64,000 bases of DNA, from the NCBI GenBank assembly GCA_947455165.1, contig CANGMP010000001.1, forward strand, positions 27,835-91,834, in the 5' to 3' direction. Source of the DNA: Acidimicrobiaceae bacterium (GTDB taxonomy: Bacteria; Actinomycetota; Acidimicrobiia; Acidimicrobiales; RAAP-2). Position numbers and translations under genes: made by a program. The notes beneath the pieces are model-generated. The model was not told the origin of the DNA. It did no database searches and saw only the letters and a list, made by a program, of their open reading frames with translations. This document shows, in pieces, positions 52,944 to 61,124 of the stretch (position 1 is its first letter; each line of letters opens with the position of its first letter).

Positions 52944-53101
52944 AACGTACACCTTCTATACATCTCTTTCGAGGTCACCAACAAGTCCTAAATGTGGCGA
53001 TAGAAATGGCCCCGAAGACGGCAACGCCATGAACGGCGACGACCTAGCGTGGGCAACCACGGCGACACACGATCGCTGGCTGCACAGTTTCTGGAGGACT
53101 C

Positions 53102-53407
53102 ATGCTGGTCATTGCTGGACGTTTCAAAGTTCTCGAGTCGGGTCGAGCCGATCTCCTCGCCGCGGGTTCAACGATGGCCGAAGCCAGTCGGAACGAGCCC
53201 GGCTGTATTGACTATCGCCTGTCGATCGACGTCGACGATCCCCTGACGATGCAGATTCTGGAACAGTGGGAGTCCCAAGCGGCTCTTGACGCCCACTTTG
53301 CCACCACTCACTTTGCCGAGTTCTCCGGCGTTTTGATGACCGCCATCGACGGGGGCGCCGACTTTTCACGGTATGAAGTCTCGGCCAGTGGGCCACTCTT
53401 CGGCTAG
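53102..53407 (+). CDS. ABM-domain (antibiotic biosynthesis monooxygenase-like) protein
   Basis: A 101-residue dimeric alpha-beta barrel protein. The pattern NEPGCIDYRLSIDVDDP and FEQWESQAALDAHFATTHFAEF (here LEQWESQ) is typical of the ABM fold. Members include cofactor-free monooxygenases and proteins of unknown role. ATG at 53102 has GGAGGACTC directly upstream. It is a single-gene unit. Confidence 0.9.
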   Translation: MLVIAGRFKVLESGRADLLAAGSTMAEASRNEPGCIDYRLSIDVDDPLTMQILEQWESQAALDAHFATTHFAEFSGVLMTAIDGGADFSRYEVSASGPLFG

Positions 53408-53487
53408 AAGTCAGGATTTCGTCACAGAGAAGCGACAACTGCCCACCATTAGGCTTCCCCGCGTTTCTAAGCCGTAGGAGTTTCATC

Positions 53488-55542
53488 ATGTGGTCACCCC
53501 GTTCGTTCCGAGCAGCACTAGCTGTGGCCGTGCTGTTCATCCTCGGCGCTGGCGCCATCATGTCGGCCAAGACGGCCACCATCAACGAACCGTCAGCGGT
53601 CAGCGGTCTTCCCCACAGCTACCAGTCCTGGATTGCCAGTGAGATTCAGGCCAAGCTTCCGACATCTTCGTCGGTGCCGGCCATCGTGGTCTTCTACCGC
53701 TCCGACAAGGTGCGCCTGAGCACCGATGAACAAGCAAAAATTGGACGGGCCATCACGCCGCTCGCTTCGAGTGCCTCGGCAGCCACGCCCGCCTCGCCGG
53801 CCGTTCCCTTAAGTGGTGTGGAGCTTTCGAAAGATGGGCGAGTTGCACTCATCACGATTGCCATCTCAACCAAGCCAGATGACAACGCGATTTCCAATCG
53901 CGTGGCGGCCATGCGTGCCTTCCTGAAGCAGTCTCCAATCGACGGGGTGAGCGCTGCCATCACCGGTGCTCCGGGTTTTGTCACCGACCTCGGCCACGTC
54001 TTTGACGGCGCCGACACGAACCTTCTCTTGGCCACCGTCATCGTGGTCGCCATGCTCTTGATTGCCACCTATCGCAGCCCAGTCCTTTGGCTCGTGCCGC
54101 TCATCGTCGTGGGATTGGCCGACCAGATCGCGGCGTCGCTCGTTGCACACCTCGCGCCACACCTGGGAATCCGGCTTGACGGAGCTTCGACAGGCATCGC
54201 GCAGGTCATCGTGTTCGGTGCCGGTACGGACTACGCGCTCTTGCTTATTGCTCGATATCGCGACCAGCTCCGTCACGAGGCCGACCGTTTTGTCGCAATG
54301 CGCACCGCGCTTCGCAAGACCACGGAATCGATTGTGGCCTCCTCGAGCACAGTTGCCATTGCTCTAGCCCTGCTCTTGACCGCCTCACTCATGGGTACGC
54401 GGGCTCTCGGATTTGCCGCTGGCGTGGGCATCATTGTCGCGGCGCTCTTTGGCCTCTTCATCCTCCCAGCGGCCATCGTCCTCTTCGGTCGCGGACTCTT
54501 CTGGCCTCTGATCCCGAAGTTGGGCGACGAAACACACCGCGATGGTCGAATCTTCGGTCGCATTGGTGCCTTCGTAGCCAAGCGACCCCGAGCCATCGCC
54601 CTGGCGAGCGTGGCCTTACTTTTACTGCTGGCCTCCCTCGGTATTGGCATCAAGAGCGGGCTCTCATCAACTGAACAGTTCACCGCCAAGCCAGAAAGCG
54701 TGGTCGGCCAGACCGTCCTCGCCTCCGCATTCCCGGCGGGAAGTTCTGACCCCATCGCGGTGTTGACGCCGACGAATCAGGTTGACCATGTGTCCGAGAT
54801 TCTCCGTGGCATCAACGGTGTCACCGCCATCGTTCCAGGCCCACAGAACGCCACGTGGACCGAACTGGACGTCACGACGACTACAGAGCCAAGCTCGAGC
54901 GCAAGCTTCGCGCTGATCAAGCAGATCCGAACCAAGCTCGCGCGCCTGCCTCAGGTTGCGGTTGGCGGCGACAGCGCCATCAGTCTCGATGCGTCAACGG
55001 CCTCGAGTCACGACACTCGACTCATCGCACCGCTCATTTTGCTCGTGGTCCTCGTAGTGCTCGTTCTCTTGCTGCGTTCGGTGGTCGCACCACTCTTGCT
55101 GCTCTTGACGGTCGTGGGTACGTACTTCGCCGCCATGGGCGTCGCGTGGTTTATCTTCCAGCACGTCATGCACTTCCCCGCCCTCAATATCGGCACCAAC
55201 TTCTTCGCGTTCCTGTTCTTGGTGGCCCTCGGCGTTGACTACAACATCTTCTTGGCCGCTCGCGCCAATGAAGAGCGGGCAACACTCGGCAACGACGAAG
55301 GAATGTTGATGGCCTTGCGTTCAACGGGCGGCGTTATTACGTCCGCCGGCATTTTGTTGGCTTCAGTCTTCTTGGTGCTTGGCGTTCTGCCGCTCATTGC
55401 GTTAACGCAGATCGGCGTCATTGTCTGCGCCGGTGTGTTGCTCGACACACTGCTCGTGAGAACCGTGTTGGTTCCAGCGCTAGCGCTCTCGCTGAAGGAT
55501 CACTTCTGGTGGCCGAATCGTCAACCGAAGGTAAAGGCGTAA
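53488..55542 (+). CDS. MMPL/RND-family transporter
   Basis: A 684-residue membrane protein with two repeats of an extracellular loop followed by six membrane segments, one in each half. The block GAGTDYALLLIARYRDQLRHE (residues 251-271) and GVDYNIFLAARANEE in the second half are MMPL signatures carrying the proton-relay Asp-Tyr pair. Actinobacterial MMPL proteins export lipids or drugs. ATG at 53488 has GTAGGAG nine bases upstream. Its stop overlaps the dipZ stop on the other strand by 22 bases. The cargo is unknown. Confidence 0.93.
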   Translation: MWSPRSFRAALAVAVLFILGAGAIMSAKTATINEPSAVSGLPHSYQSWIASEIQAKLPTSSSVPAIVVFYRSDKVRLSTDEQAKIGRAITPLASSASAATPASPAVPLSGVELSKDGRVALITIAISTKPDDNAISNRVAAMRAFLKQSPIDGVSAAITGAPGFVTDLGHVFDGADTNLLLATVIVVAMLLIATYRSPVLWLVPLIVVGLADQIAASLVAHLAPHLGIRLDGASTGIAQVIVFGAGTDYALLLIARYRDQLRHEADRFVAMRTALRKTTESIVASSSTVAIALALLLTASLMGTRALGFAAGVGIIVAALFGLFILPAAIVLFGRGLFWPLIPKLGDETHRDGRIFGRIGAFVAKRPRAIALASVALLLLLASLGIGIKSGLSSTEQFTAKPESVVGQTVLASAFPAGSSDPIAVLTPTNQVDHVSEILRGINGVTAIVPGPQNATWTELDVTTTTEPSSSASFALIKQIRTKLARLPQVAVGGDSAISLDASTASSHDTRLIAPLILLVVLVVLVLLLRSVVAPLLLLLTVVGTYFAAMGVAWFIFQHVMHFPALNIGTNFFAFLFLVALGVDYNIFLAARANEERATLGNDEGMLMALRSTGGVITSAGILLASVFLVLGVLPLIALTQIGVIVCAGVLLDTLLVRTVLVPALALSLKDHFWWPNRQPKVKA

Positions 55543-57233
55543 GCCGAGACCCCGACGGGGAACGTGATCGTCAGCAGCCCGGTTTGGGTGACTGACGAAT
55601 GAAGGACGGTGTAGAGCGTCGGGATGCCCTCGACATCCACGGGAGCGAGCCGTCGTCCGTCGAGACTGACTTTGACGGTTCCACGGCCTGACATAACCAG
55701 ATAGACATTTCGCGCCCGGACGTTGATGGTCAGTCGTGCACCCTCACCGGCAGTGATGCACTCAGACGATGGGGTCCACGCCCCGCCGAGACCGTACGTC
55801 GAAAAGGGAATGTCGGTGGGCATTTTGAAGCGATCTGACTGGCCGTCCACCATCGAGTTATTCACAAGGAACTGGCTCCGCTTGGTACCGAGATACGTCT
55901 CGGGGCTGATGGAGCCGTGCGGCGTCTGGTCGACAACTGAGGTGGCGACGGGTAATGGTGTCGTCGGACTGGCTTCGTGCAAGAGAGCGCGAATGAACGA
56001 CTCTTCTTCTGGGTACCTACCTTCGCCGTAGGAGACGTGTCGAATAATTCCTTGGGCGTCAACCAGATACTCGGCCGGCCAGTACTGATTGGCGTATGCG
56101 TTCCAGGTCGCTAGATCTGGGTCCATCGCAATTGGGTAGCGAATCCCGAGTCGCTTCGCAGCCTGCGTCACATTGTTGACGTCATGCTCAAATGCGAACT
56201 CCGGCGAGGCAACGCCGACAACTTCGAGACCCGATCGGCGATACCGCTCGTACCACGCCTCCACGTGCGGGATATTGCGCTGGCAGTTAATACAGGAGTA
56301 CGTCCAAAAGTCGACGAGCACGACGTGTCCACGAAGACTCTTCATGGTGAGCGGTTGATTGTGAGCAGTATTGCGCCACGCCGTAATGCCCGTGAACTCG
56401 GGAGCCACGCCGCAGTGCGAGAGCGTTCCCATGCCGGTGAAGGAAGCGCGCGATTCGCAGGGGGCAAGTGAACCCGTGGCGTGGCGGTGCCTAAGGTCAC
56501 GAAGCTGCTTGGCCGCAAAGGAGTTTTCCTCCACGGCGTGTTGCAGCGACTGCGTGTACCCCGGGAGCATCCGCTGAAGCCCGTCCAAGAGATTGAAGTT
56601 GAGAGCGAGAGCCAATGCCACGAGTACCGCTCCGGCCAGTGGTCGAAGCTTTCGCACTCGTGACGCGAGACGGCGATTTCGTTCAATCAGACGGCTGCCA
56701 GCGGTGGCAATGGCCAACAGCGGCAGTGCTGCCCCAAGACCGAAGCAGAGACTCATGACGACCGTTGAGACACTCGCTTGGTGACGTGCACCAAGCACTG
56801 AAATCGTGGCCAGGACAGGTCCCGCACAGGGAACAAACACCAGCCCGAGGCTGAGACCAAAGACAAAGCCCGACGACGTGCCCGCACCGCCGGGGCGACC
56901 CAAACGAGCAAATGGGCGTTCAATAAGTTGTTCGAGGCGAGGAACAATGAGGCTGAGGCCAAAGATTCCCAGCGCCACAATGCCGAGTCGATGCAGGAAG
57001 TTGTCGGAGAGATGGAGAGTCGAGAGCAGAACCGACCCGAGCGCCGTGATCAGACTGAAACTAAGGACGAGACCCGCCACGACTGCCAATGAACGTCGAG
57101 TAGAGCGAGGGGGATTTTCTGTCGTGGTCCACCCGACCAAAATCACGGGAAGTATTGGAAGAATGCAAGGCGACACCCCGGCGACAATCCCAGCCAGGAA
57201 GCCGATCAACATCTGAGCAAACATTTCATCCAC
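55521..57233 (-). CDS. dipZ: DipZ-type fusion: CcdA membrane domain, thioredoxin domain, C-terminal beta domain
   Basis: A 570-residue fusion. The N-terminal CcdA/DsbD-like part (six segments to about residue 225) has GVSPCILPILPV near 20-31 and FVPCAGPVLATI near 134-145, the redox Cys pair. An AhpC/TlpA-type thioredoxin domain follows, with WTYSCINCQRNIPHVEAWY and active CINC near residue 313. A C-terminal beta-rich domain after about 425 is of the carbohydrate-binding-like kind known in mycobacterial DipZ. It should carry electrons across the membrane to reduce secreted proteins or cytochrome c. The GTG at 57233 or ATG at 57224 is the start. Confidence 0.92.
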   Translation of the reverse strand: MDEMFAQMLIGFLAGIVAGVSPCILPILPVILVGWTTTENPPRSTRRSLAVVAGLVLSFSLITALGSVLLSTLHLSDNFLHRLGIVALGIFGLSLIVPRLEQLIERPFARLGRPGGAGTSSGFVFGLSLGLVFVPCAGPVLATISVLGARHQASVSTVVMSLCFGLGAALPLLAIATAGSRLIERNRRLASRVRKLRPLAGAVLVALALALNFNLLDGLQRMLPGYTQSLQHAVEENSFAAKQLRDLRHRHATGSLAPCESRASFTGMGTLSHCGVAPEFTGITAWRNTAHNQPLTMKSLRGHVVLVDFWTYSCINCQRNIPHVEAWYERYRRSGLEVVGVASPEFAFEHDVNNVTQAAKRLGIRYPIAMDPDLATWNAYANQYWPAEYLVDAQGIIRHVSYGEGRYPEEESFIRALLHEASPTTPLPVATSVVDQTPHGSISPETYLGTKRSQFLVNNSMVDGQSDRFKMPTDIPFSTYGLGGAWTPSSECITAGEGARLTINVRARNVYLVMSGRGTVKVSLDGRRLAPVDVEGIPTLYTVLHSSVTQTGLLTITFPVGVSAYAFTFG

Positions 57234-57281
57234 TTCGTCGTGTGGACTGAGTGTAACTACGGGCCCTGATTATGAATCAAA

Positions 57282-57668
57282 CTACTGATCAACGTTGTGC
57301 TTTATGGCTGCGCGGACCATGGCCCTCAGTGCAGTCACCTTGACCTTTTCGCCCTCGGCGTAGTCGATTGCTCGGCGCACCCTTCCATCGAGGCTGGATG
57401 TGAAAATGCCGTCGGGGTCAGGCAGTGAGGCACCCTTCGCAAACGTGAGTTTCACCGCCTTCTTATAGACCTCGCCGGTGCAGATGATGCCGCCCTTGCT
57501 CCACACGGGTACGTTCCATTTCCACTCTTCGACAATGCCCGGATCAGTCTTCAAGATGATTGCTCGAACCTGGGCGAGAGTCTCGCCCCGCCAGTCGGGG
57601 TATTCCGAAATTCGTGAGTCGATGCATTCAGCGGGGGTAGATCCAGGAGACGGGGCGGCGGGGCTCAT
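57282..57668 (-). CDS. DUF1801 protein (YdhG-like)
   Basis: A 128-residue protein with the DUF1801 pattern: DWRGETLAQVRAIILKTDPGIVEEWKWNVP near residues 25-54, split by a short loop, and YKKAVKLTFAKGASLPDP. The family shares a fold with iron-binding frataxin-like proteins but has no assigned function. The ATG has TAGATT six bases upstream and no ribosome site. It is divergent from the exporter gene. Confidence 0.88.
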   Translation of the reverse strand: MSPAAPSPGSTPAECIDSRISEYPDWRGETLAQVRAIILKTDPGIVEEWKWNVPVWSKGGIICTGEVYKKAVKLTFAKGASLPDPDGIFTSSLDGRVRRAIDYAEGEKVKVTALRAMVRAAIKHNVDQ

Positions 57669-57674
57669 GGTGTC

Positions 57675-57680
57675 AATCTA
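57675..57680 (-). promoter_or_regulatory. -10 hexamer of a probable leaderless promoter, DUF1801 gene
   Basis: TAGATT on the minus strand, six bases (GACACC) before the ATG at 57668. Confidence 0.5.
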
Positions 57681-57722
57681 CTTTTTCGCACCAGCGTTCA
57701 CCGTTGCGGAATACTTACAGCC

Positions 57723-58334
57723 GTGACTCACGCACTGATGGCTGGACTCCTGACGGGGTTCTCGCTCATCGTGGCCATCGGCGCACAGAACGCGTACGTC
57801 TTGCGAGTTGGCCTAACGAGACAGAACGTTTTTGTGGTTGTTCTCATCTGCACGCTGTCAGATATCGCACTCATCAGCCTGGGCGTCGGCGGCATCGGAA
57901 CCATTGTGCGCCACGCGCCTCAAGCGCTCGAGGTCTTCCGCTGGTTCGGAGTGGCCTTCCTCGCGATCTTTGCGCTTCGATCGTTTCTTCGCGCCACCAA
58001 GCCTGGAAGTCTCTCCCCGAGCGAATCAACGCGCACCAAGGTCGGACCAGCGATCCTCGCGACATTGGCATTCACTTATCTCAATCCCCACGTCTATCTC
58101 GACACCGTGGTCCTGGAAGGCTCTATCGCCAATCAGTTCGGCTCAATGAAGTGGTGGTTCGCTCTGGGCGCCGCAATCTCATCCACACTCTGGTTCACAA
58201 GCCTTGGCTTTGGCAGTCGCTACGCATCTCGACTTATGTCTCGACCAGTGACGTGGCGAATCCTTGACATCGCGATCGGCGTCATCGTGAGCGGCGTCGC
58301 CATCAACTTGGCCTTTACGGCGCTACCGAAGTAG
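57723..58334 (+). CDS. LysE/ArgO-family amino acid exporter
   Basis: A 203-residue membrane protein with about six segments. The N-terminal GFSLIVAIGAQNAYVLRVGL near residues 12-31 is the LysE/ArgO signature, and later FTYLNPHVYLDTV matches. It should export basic amino acids. GTG start; AATACT is found seven bases upstream, a weak leaderless signal. No LysG/ArgP regulator gene is adjacent. A terminator hairpin lies 12 bases after its stop. Confidence 0.92.
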   Translation: MTHALMAGLLTGFSLIVAIGAQNAYVLRVGLTRQNVFVVVLICTLSDIALISLGVGGIGTIVRHAPQALEVFRWFGVAFLAIFALRSFLRATKPGSLSPSESTRTKVGPAILATLAFTYLNPHVYLDTVVLEGSIANQFGSMKWWFALGAAISSTLWFTSLGFGSRYASRLMSRPVTWRILDIAIGVIVSGVAINLAFTALPK

Positions 58335-58345
58335 CCACAAAGCAA

Positions 58346-58373
58346 AGTGCCGCCCACAGAGGTGAGCGGCACT
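58346..58373. terminator. Hairpin terminator between two converging genes
   Basis: AGTGCCGC and GCGGCACT form a perfect 8-bp stem with a 12-base loop. On the minus strand the stem is followed by TTGCTTTG, T-rich. It sits 12 bases after the LysE-type stop and 18 bases after the stop of the small gene on the other strand. Confidence 0.75.
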
Positions 58374-58391
58374 CCAGAATTCTTTGAAAAC

Positions 58392-58529
58392 TTAGTGAAA
58401 GAGTGAAAACGCTTCTTCGCGACGACGTACGCGCTGCTCAGTTGCGAGCACATCGCCGTACCAGGGGAAACTGGCGGCTGAAAGCTTGCGCCAAATCATC
58501 TTTGGGTTGAACTTCGTGAAAATGAACAT
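58392..58529 (-). CDS. Small basic protein of 45 residues, unknown
   Basis: A short gene of 46 codons including the stop. AAAAGGA lies five bases before the ATG at 58529, and a terminator follows 18 bases after the stop, so this is a complete transcription unit. The product, starting MFIFTKFNPKMIWRKL and ending RRREEAFSLFH, has aromatic and basic residues at the N-terminus, a central SFPWYGD and a charged helical C-terminus. I recognise no family. It could be an amphipathic membrane-associated peptide, a regulator or a ribosome-linked small protein. Without homologues it remains a candidate. Confidence 0.5.
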   Translation of the reverse strand: MFIFTKFNPKMIWRKLSAASFPWYGDVLATEQRVRRREEAFSLFH

Positions 58530-58629
58530 TGTGGTCCTTTTGTCTCAGGCCCCCCACAACTAACTACGAGTCCATAGTACTGGGGTATTGGAAAAAAGTG
58601 ACCGGAAATTCTCAGGCCGGTCAGGGACT

Positions 58630-58977
58630 TTAGGCCTTTTTCATGATGCTGGATTTGAGATAAAGCGGTCCAAAACCGTCAACCTTGGCTTCCACGTCAT
58701 GCCCACCGGGTCCGGGGACGAGACGAATATTGCGTACCCGGGTGCCGACTTTCAGGGTGTTCGAACTGCCCTTGACCTTCATGTCCTTGATAATTGTGAC
58801 CGTGTCGCCATCGACGAGCACATTGCCGACGGCGTCGCGGATGATCTCATCTCCATCGGTCGATTCAGTCGCCTCGCCAGCCACCCATTCGTGGGCACAC
58901 TCGGGACAGACCGTCAAGGTGCCCATGGGGTACGTGTTGACACAGGCGCATTCGGGACAGGGTGGTAGTTCGTTCAC
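58630..58977 (-). CDS. YjdM/PhnA-family zinc-ribbon protein
   Basis: A 115-residue protein. An N-terminal zinc ribbon has PPCPECACVNTY and VCPECAHEW, four Cys near residues 7-27. The C-terminal SH3-like domain has VNVLVDGDTVTIIKDMKVKG-type strands (here NVLVDGDTVTII) and DGFGPLYLKSSIMKKA. The family is named after the E. coli phosphonate region but is not the phosphonoacetate hydrolase. Function is unsettled. The GTG has TACAGT six bases upstream. Confidence 0.92.
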   Translation of the reverse strand: MNELPPCPECACVNTYPMGTLTVCPECAHEWVAGEATESTDGDEIIRDAVGNVLVDGDTVTIIKDMKVKGSSNTLKVGTRVRNIRLVPGPGGHDVEAKVDGFGPLYLKSSIMKKA

Positions 58978-58983
58978 CCGCCG

Positions 58984-58989
58984 ACTGTA
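58984..58989 (-). promoter_or_regulatory. -10 hexamer of a probable leaderless promoter, YjdM-like gene
   Basis: TACAGT on the minus strand, six bases (CGGCGG) before the GTG at 58977. Confidence 0.5.
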
Positions 58990-59069
58990 CTGACCCGACG
59001 TCGAGTCATGTCACACCCTCTTCTTACCTTGAACGTGTCAGGACCGTCCTGACAACCAAGGGAGACATC

Positions 59070-59798
59070 ATGACCACCAAGACCCCCACCCCCAAGACAC
59101 CCAAGGCCAAGAAGCCCGAAGTTCCTACTGCCACCAAGACCCACATCTACTTCGTCCTCGACCGATCTGGCTCAATGGCCAGCATCGCCAACGACGTCAT
59201 TGGTGGCTTCAACACCTACCTGGCCCAGCAGCAGGCCGACGGTGATGATGCAGTAATGACCCTGGTCCAGTTCGACAGCGACGACGTCCACGAGGTCCTC
59301 GCCGACGCCGCGCCGATCAAAACCATTCAGCCTCTGAGCAGTGCCGTGTTCGTTCCTCGTGGCGGCACCCCGCTGTACGACGCAATGGGCCGCGTCATTA
59401 CCGAAGCGATTGCCCGCGAGACACAGCTCAAGGGCGCCGAAGAGCCGGCCGAATCAATCGTCTTTGTGACCTTCACCGACGGTGAAGAGAACCAGAGTCA
59501 GGAGTTCAACCGCAAGTCGGTCTTCAACCTCGTGAAGGGCAAGACCAAGGATGGCTGGACCTTCGTGTTCATGGGCGCCAACCAGGACGCCTACGACTCG
59601 GGCACCAGCATGGGTGTCAGCATGGCGAACAGCTCTAATTACATTGCCGACAGTGAGGGCACTTCATTGGCCTTCCAGGACTTGGCCATGTCGATGTCAC
59701 GTCGTCGCGAGAAGGTCCGCACCGGTGTGGCATTCTCGGCCGAAGAGTTCTTCGAAGCCGGAAAGACGGCCGACAAGGACGCCAGTAGTCGCGCCTAG
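59070..59798 (+). CDS. Cytosolic von Willebrand factor A domain protein
   Basis: A 242-residue protein with a Lys/Pro/Thr-rich N-terminal tail (to about residue 22) followed by one vWA domain. The metal-ion site is FVLDRSGSMAS with Asp 31, Ser 33 and Ser 35, plus RGGTPLYDAM and FTDGEEN further on. There is no signal peptide or membrane segment. ATG at 59070 has AAGGGAG upstream; the frame is open earlier but without a start of that quality. It may bind a partner in a stress or tellurite-like system, but no such genes are near. A strong hairpin follows. Confidence 0.88.
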   Translation: MTTKTPTPKTPKAKKPEVPTATKTHIYFVLDRSGSMASIANDVIGGFNTYLAQQQADGDDAVMTLVQFDSDDVHEVLADAAPIKTIQPLSSAVFVPRGGTPLYDAMGRVITEAIARETQLKGAEEPAESIVFVTFTDGEENQSQEFNRKSVFNLVKGKTKDGWTFVFMGANQDAYDSGTSMGVSMANSSNYIADSEGTSLAFQDLAMSMSRRREKVRTGVAFSAEEFFEAGKTADKDASSRA

Positions 59799-59808
59799 TG
59801 CGCTGCCC

Positions 59809-59836
59809 GGCCCCGCTGGTGCAAGCCAGCGGGGCC
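59809..59836 (+). terminator. Strong hairpin after the vWA gene
   Basis: GGCCCCGCTGG and CCAGCGGGGCC form a perfect 11-bp stem with a 6-base loop, starting 10 bases after the stop. Only ATTTC follows, so the T run is short. Confidence 0.75.
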
Positions 59837-59856
59837 ATTTCGGGCAAACTTGATGC

Positions 59857-60591
59857 GTGACAATTTCCCGAATCCTCGCCACGTCCGGAGGCTTTGTGCC
59901 CGGACCCGTCCAACAGTCAGCTCGACTCGGACAAATGCTCCTCGACGCTCTTACGCTCACCGGCAAAACTCGCCCACGCGTCTGCCTCGTACTCACCGCG
60001 AGTGGTGACCCCGCCGATTACTACGCGCTCAGCTACGAAGCGTTCAATGCGGCCGGTTGTGATGTCACGCAACTCAAACTCTTCCCCCAACCATCGGCCG
60101 ATCCCTTCGAGCGCTTGGAAGGTTCAGATCTCGTTTGGGTTGGTGGTGGATCTGTCGCCAACCTTTTGGCCCTCTGGGACCTCCACGGCGTGAGCCCGGC
60201 CATGCGTAGTTCGTGGGAGAAGGGGGTCATCCTCGGCGGCGTTTCGGCCGGATCGCTCTGTTGGCATGTTGGTGGCACGACCGATTCGTTCGGCCCTGAC
60301 CTTCGCCCCGTGACTAATGGCCTCGCACTCTTGCCCTACGGCAATGGCGTTCACTACGACTCCGAGGCCCAGCGTCGGCCCCTTCTTCACACGTTGGTCG
60401 GTAATGGCACGATGCCCGAGGTGAACTACGCAACCGATGACCGCATTGGCCTGTGGTACGAGGGACAGGACCTCGTCAAGGTGGTCGCCGACCGCGAATA
60501 CGACGTCACCACGGGTCCGGCTGCCTATCGCGTCGTTCGCACGAGCGCGGGCGTCGAGGAAACGAGACTACCGATTGGTGATGTGAAGTGA
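59857..60591 (+). CDS. Peptidase E-like (S51 family) serine peptidase
   Basis: A 244-residue S51 peptidase with the nucleophile elbow GGVSAGSLCW (Ser 130) and the preceding LVWVGGGSVANLLALW block near residues 92-107. Members cut after N-terminal Asp in dipeptides or process cyanophycin. The GTG start has no clear ribosome site. The DinB-family gene overlaps its stop (GTGA). Confidence 0.92.
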   Translation: MTISRILATSGGFVPGPVQQSARLGQMLLDALTLTGKTRPRVCLVLTASGDPADYYALSYEAFNAAGCDVTQLKLFPQPSADPFERLEGSDLVWVGGGSVANLLALWDLHGVSPAMRSSWEKGVILGGVSAGSLCWHVGGTTDSFGPDLRPVTNGLALLPYGNGVHYDSEAQRRPLLHTLVGNGTMPEVNYATDDRIGLWYEGQDLVKVVADREYDVTTGPAAYRVVRTSAGVEETRLPIGDVK

Positions 60592-61118
60592 GCGACACTC
60601 GTTACCGTGCCCCCGAACGGGCCGGCGTCATCCGCCACGGCGACGAGAGGGCACAACTCACGGCGTGGCTCGACTTTTATCGAGCGACAATCCTGCGCAA
60701 GTGCGACGGACTCACTATTGAACAGATGCGCCAGCGTCCACTTGCTACCTCGCAGATGTCGCTGATTGGAGCTGTCCGACACTTGAGTTTTGTCGAACAG
60801 TATTGGTTTGAAGATGTCCTTTTAGGACGCACCGTGGAGTATCTCTACGTCAGCGAAGAGTTCCCCGATGGCGAATGGGACTGCATCGATGACGCCCCGA
60901 TGGCCGAAACATTCGCGACGTTTGCCGCCTCGTGTGAGACATCACGCCTCATCACCTCCGAATGCGAGCTTGATCAACGAGCAGTTAACGCTCACCCGAG
61001 TGGCAGCGAAACGGTCGACCTACGTTGGATATTGATTCACCTCATCGAGGAGTACGCCCGCCACTGCGGTCACGCTGATGTTTTGCGAGAACTCATTGAC
61101 GGCGTAACGGGGTTCTAG
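60588..61118 (+). CDS. DinB-like (DUF664) four-helix protein
   Basis: A 176-residue DinB-superfamily protein (unrelated to DNA polymerase IV). The RAQLTAWLDFYRATILRKCDGL, ATSQMSLIGAVRHLSFVEQYWF and HLIEEYARHCGHADVLREL segments give the helix bundle with a metal-binding His triad. Actinobacterial members include mycothiol-dependent transferases. The start overlaps the peptidase E stop by four bases. The thiol it may use is unknown. Confidence 0.9.
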   Translation: MSDTRYRAPERAGVIRHGDERAQLTAWLDFYRATILRKCDGLTIEQMRQRPLATSQMSLIGAVRHLSFVEQYWFEDVLLGRTVEYLYVSEEFPDGEWDCIDDAPMAETFATFAASCETSRLITSECELDQRAVNAHPSGSETVDLRWILIHLIEEYARHCGHADVLRELIDGVTGF

Positions 61119-61124
61119 AACACC

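Noticed and set aside
52334..53101. Possible copy of the tRNA-Ala 3' end marking an integrated element
   Set aside because: No second copy of the T arm and acceptor sequence was found downstream of VapBC, so no attachment site is claimed.
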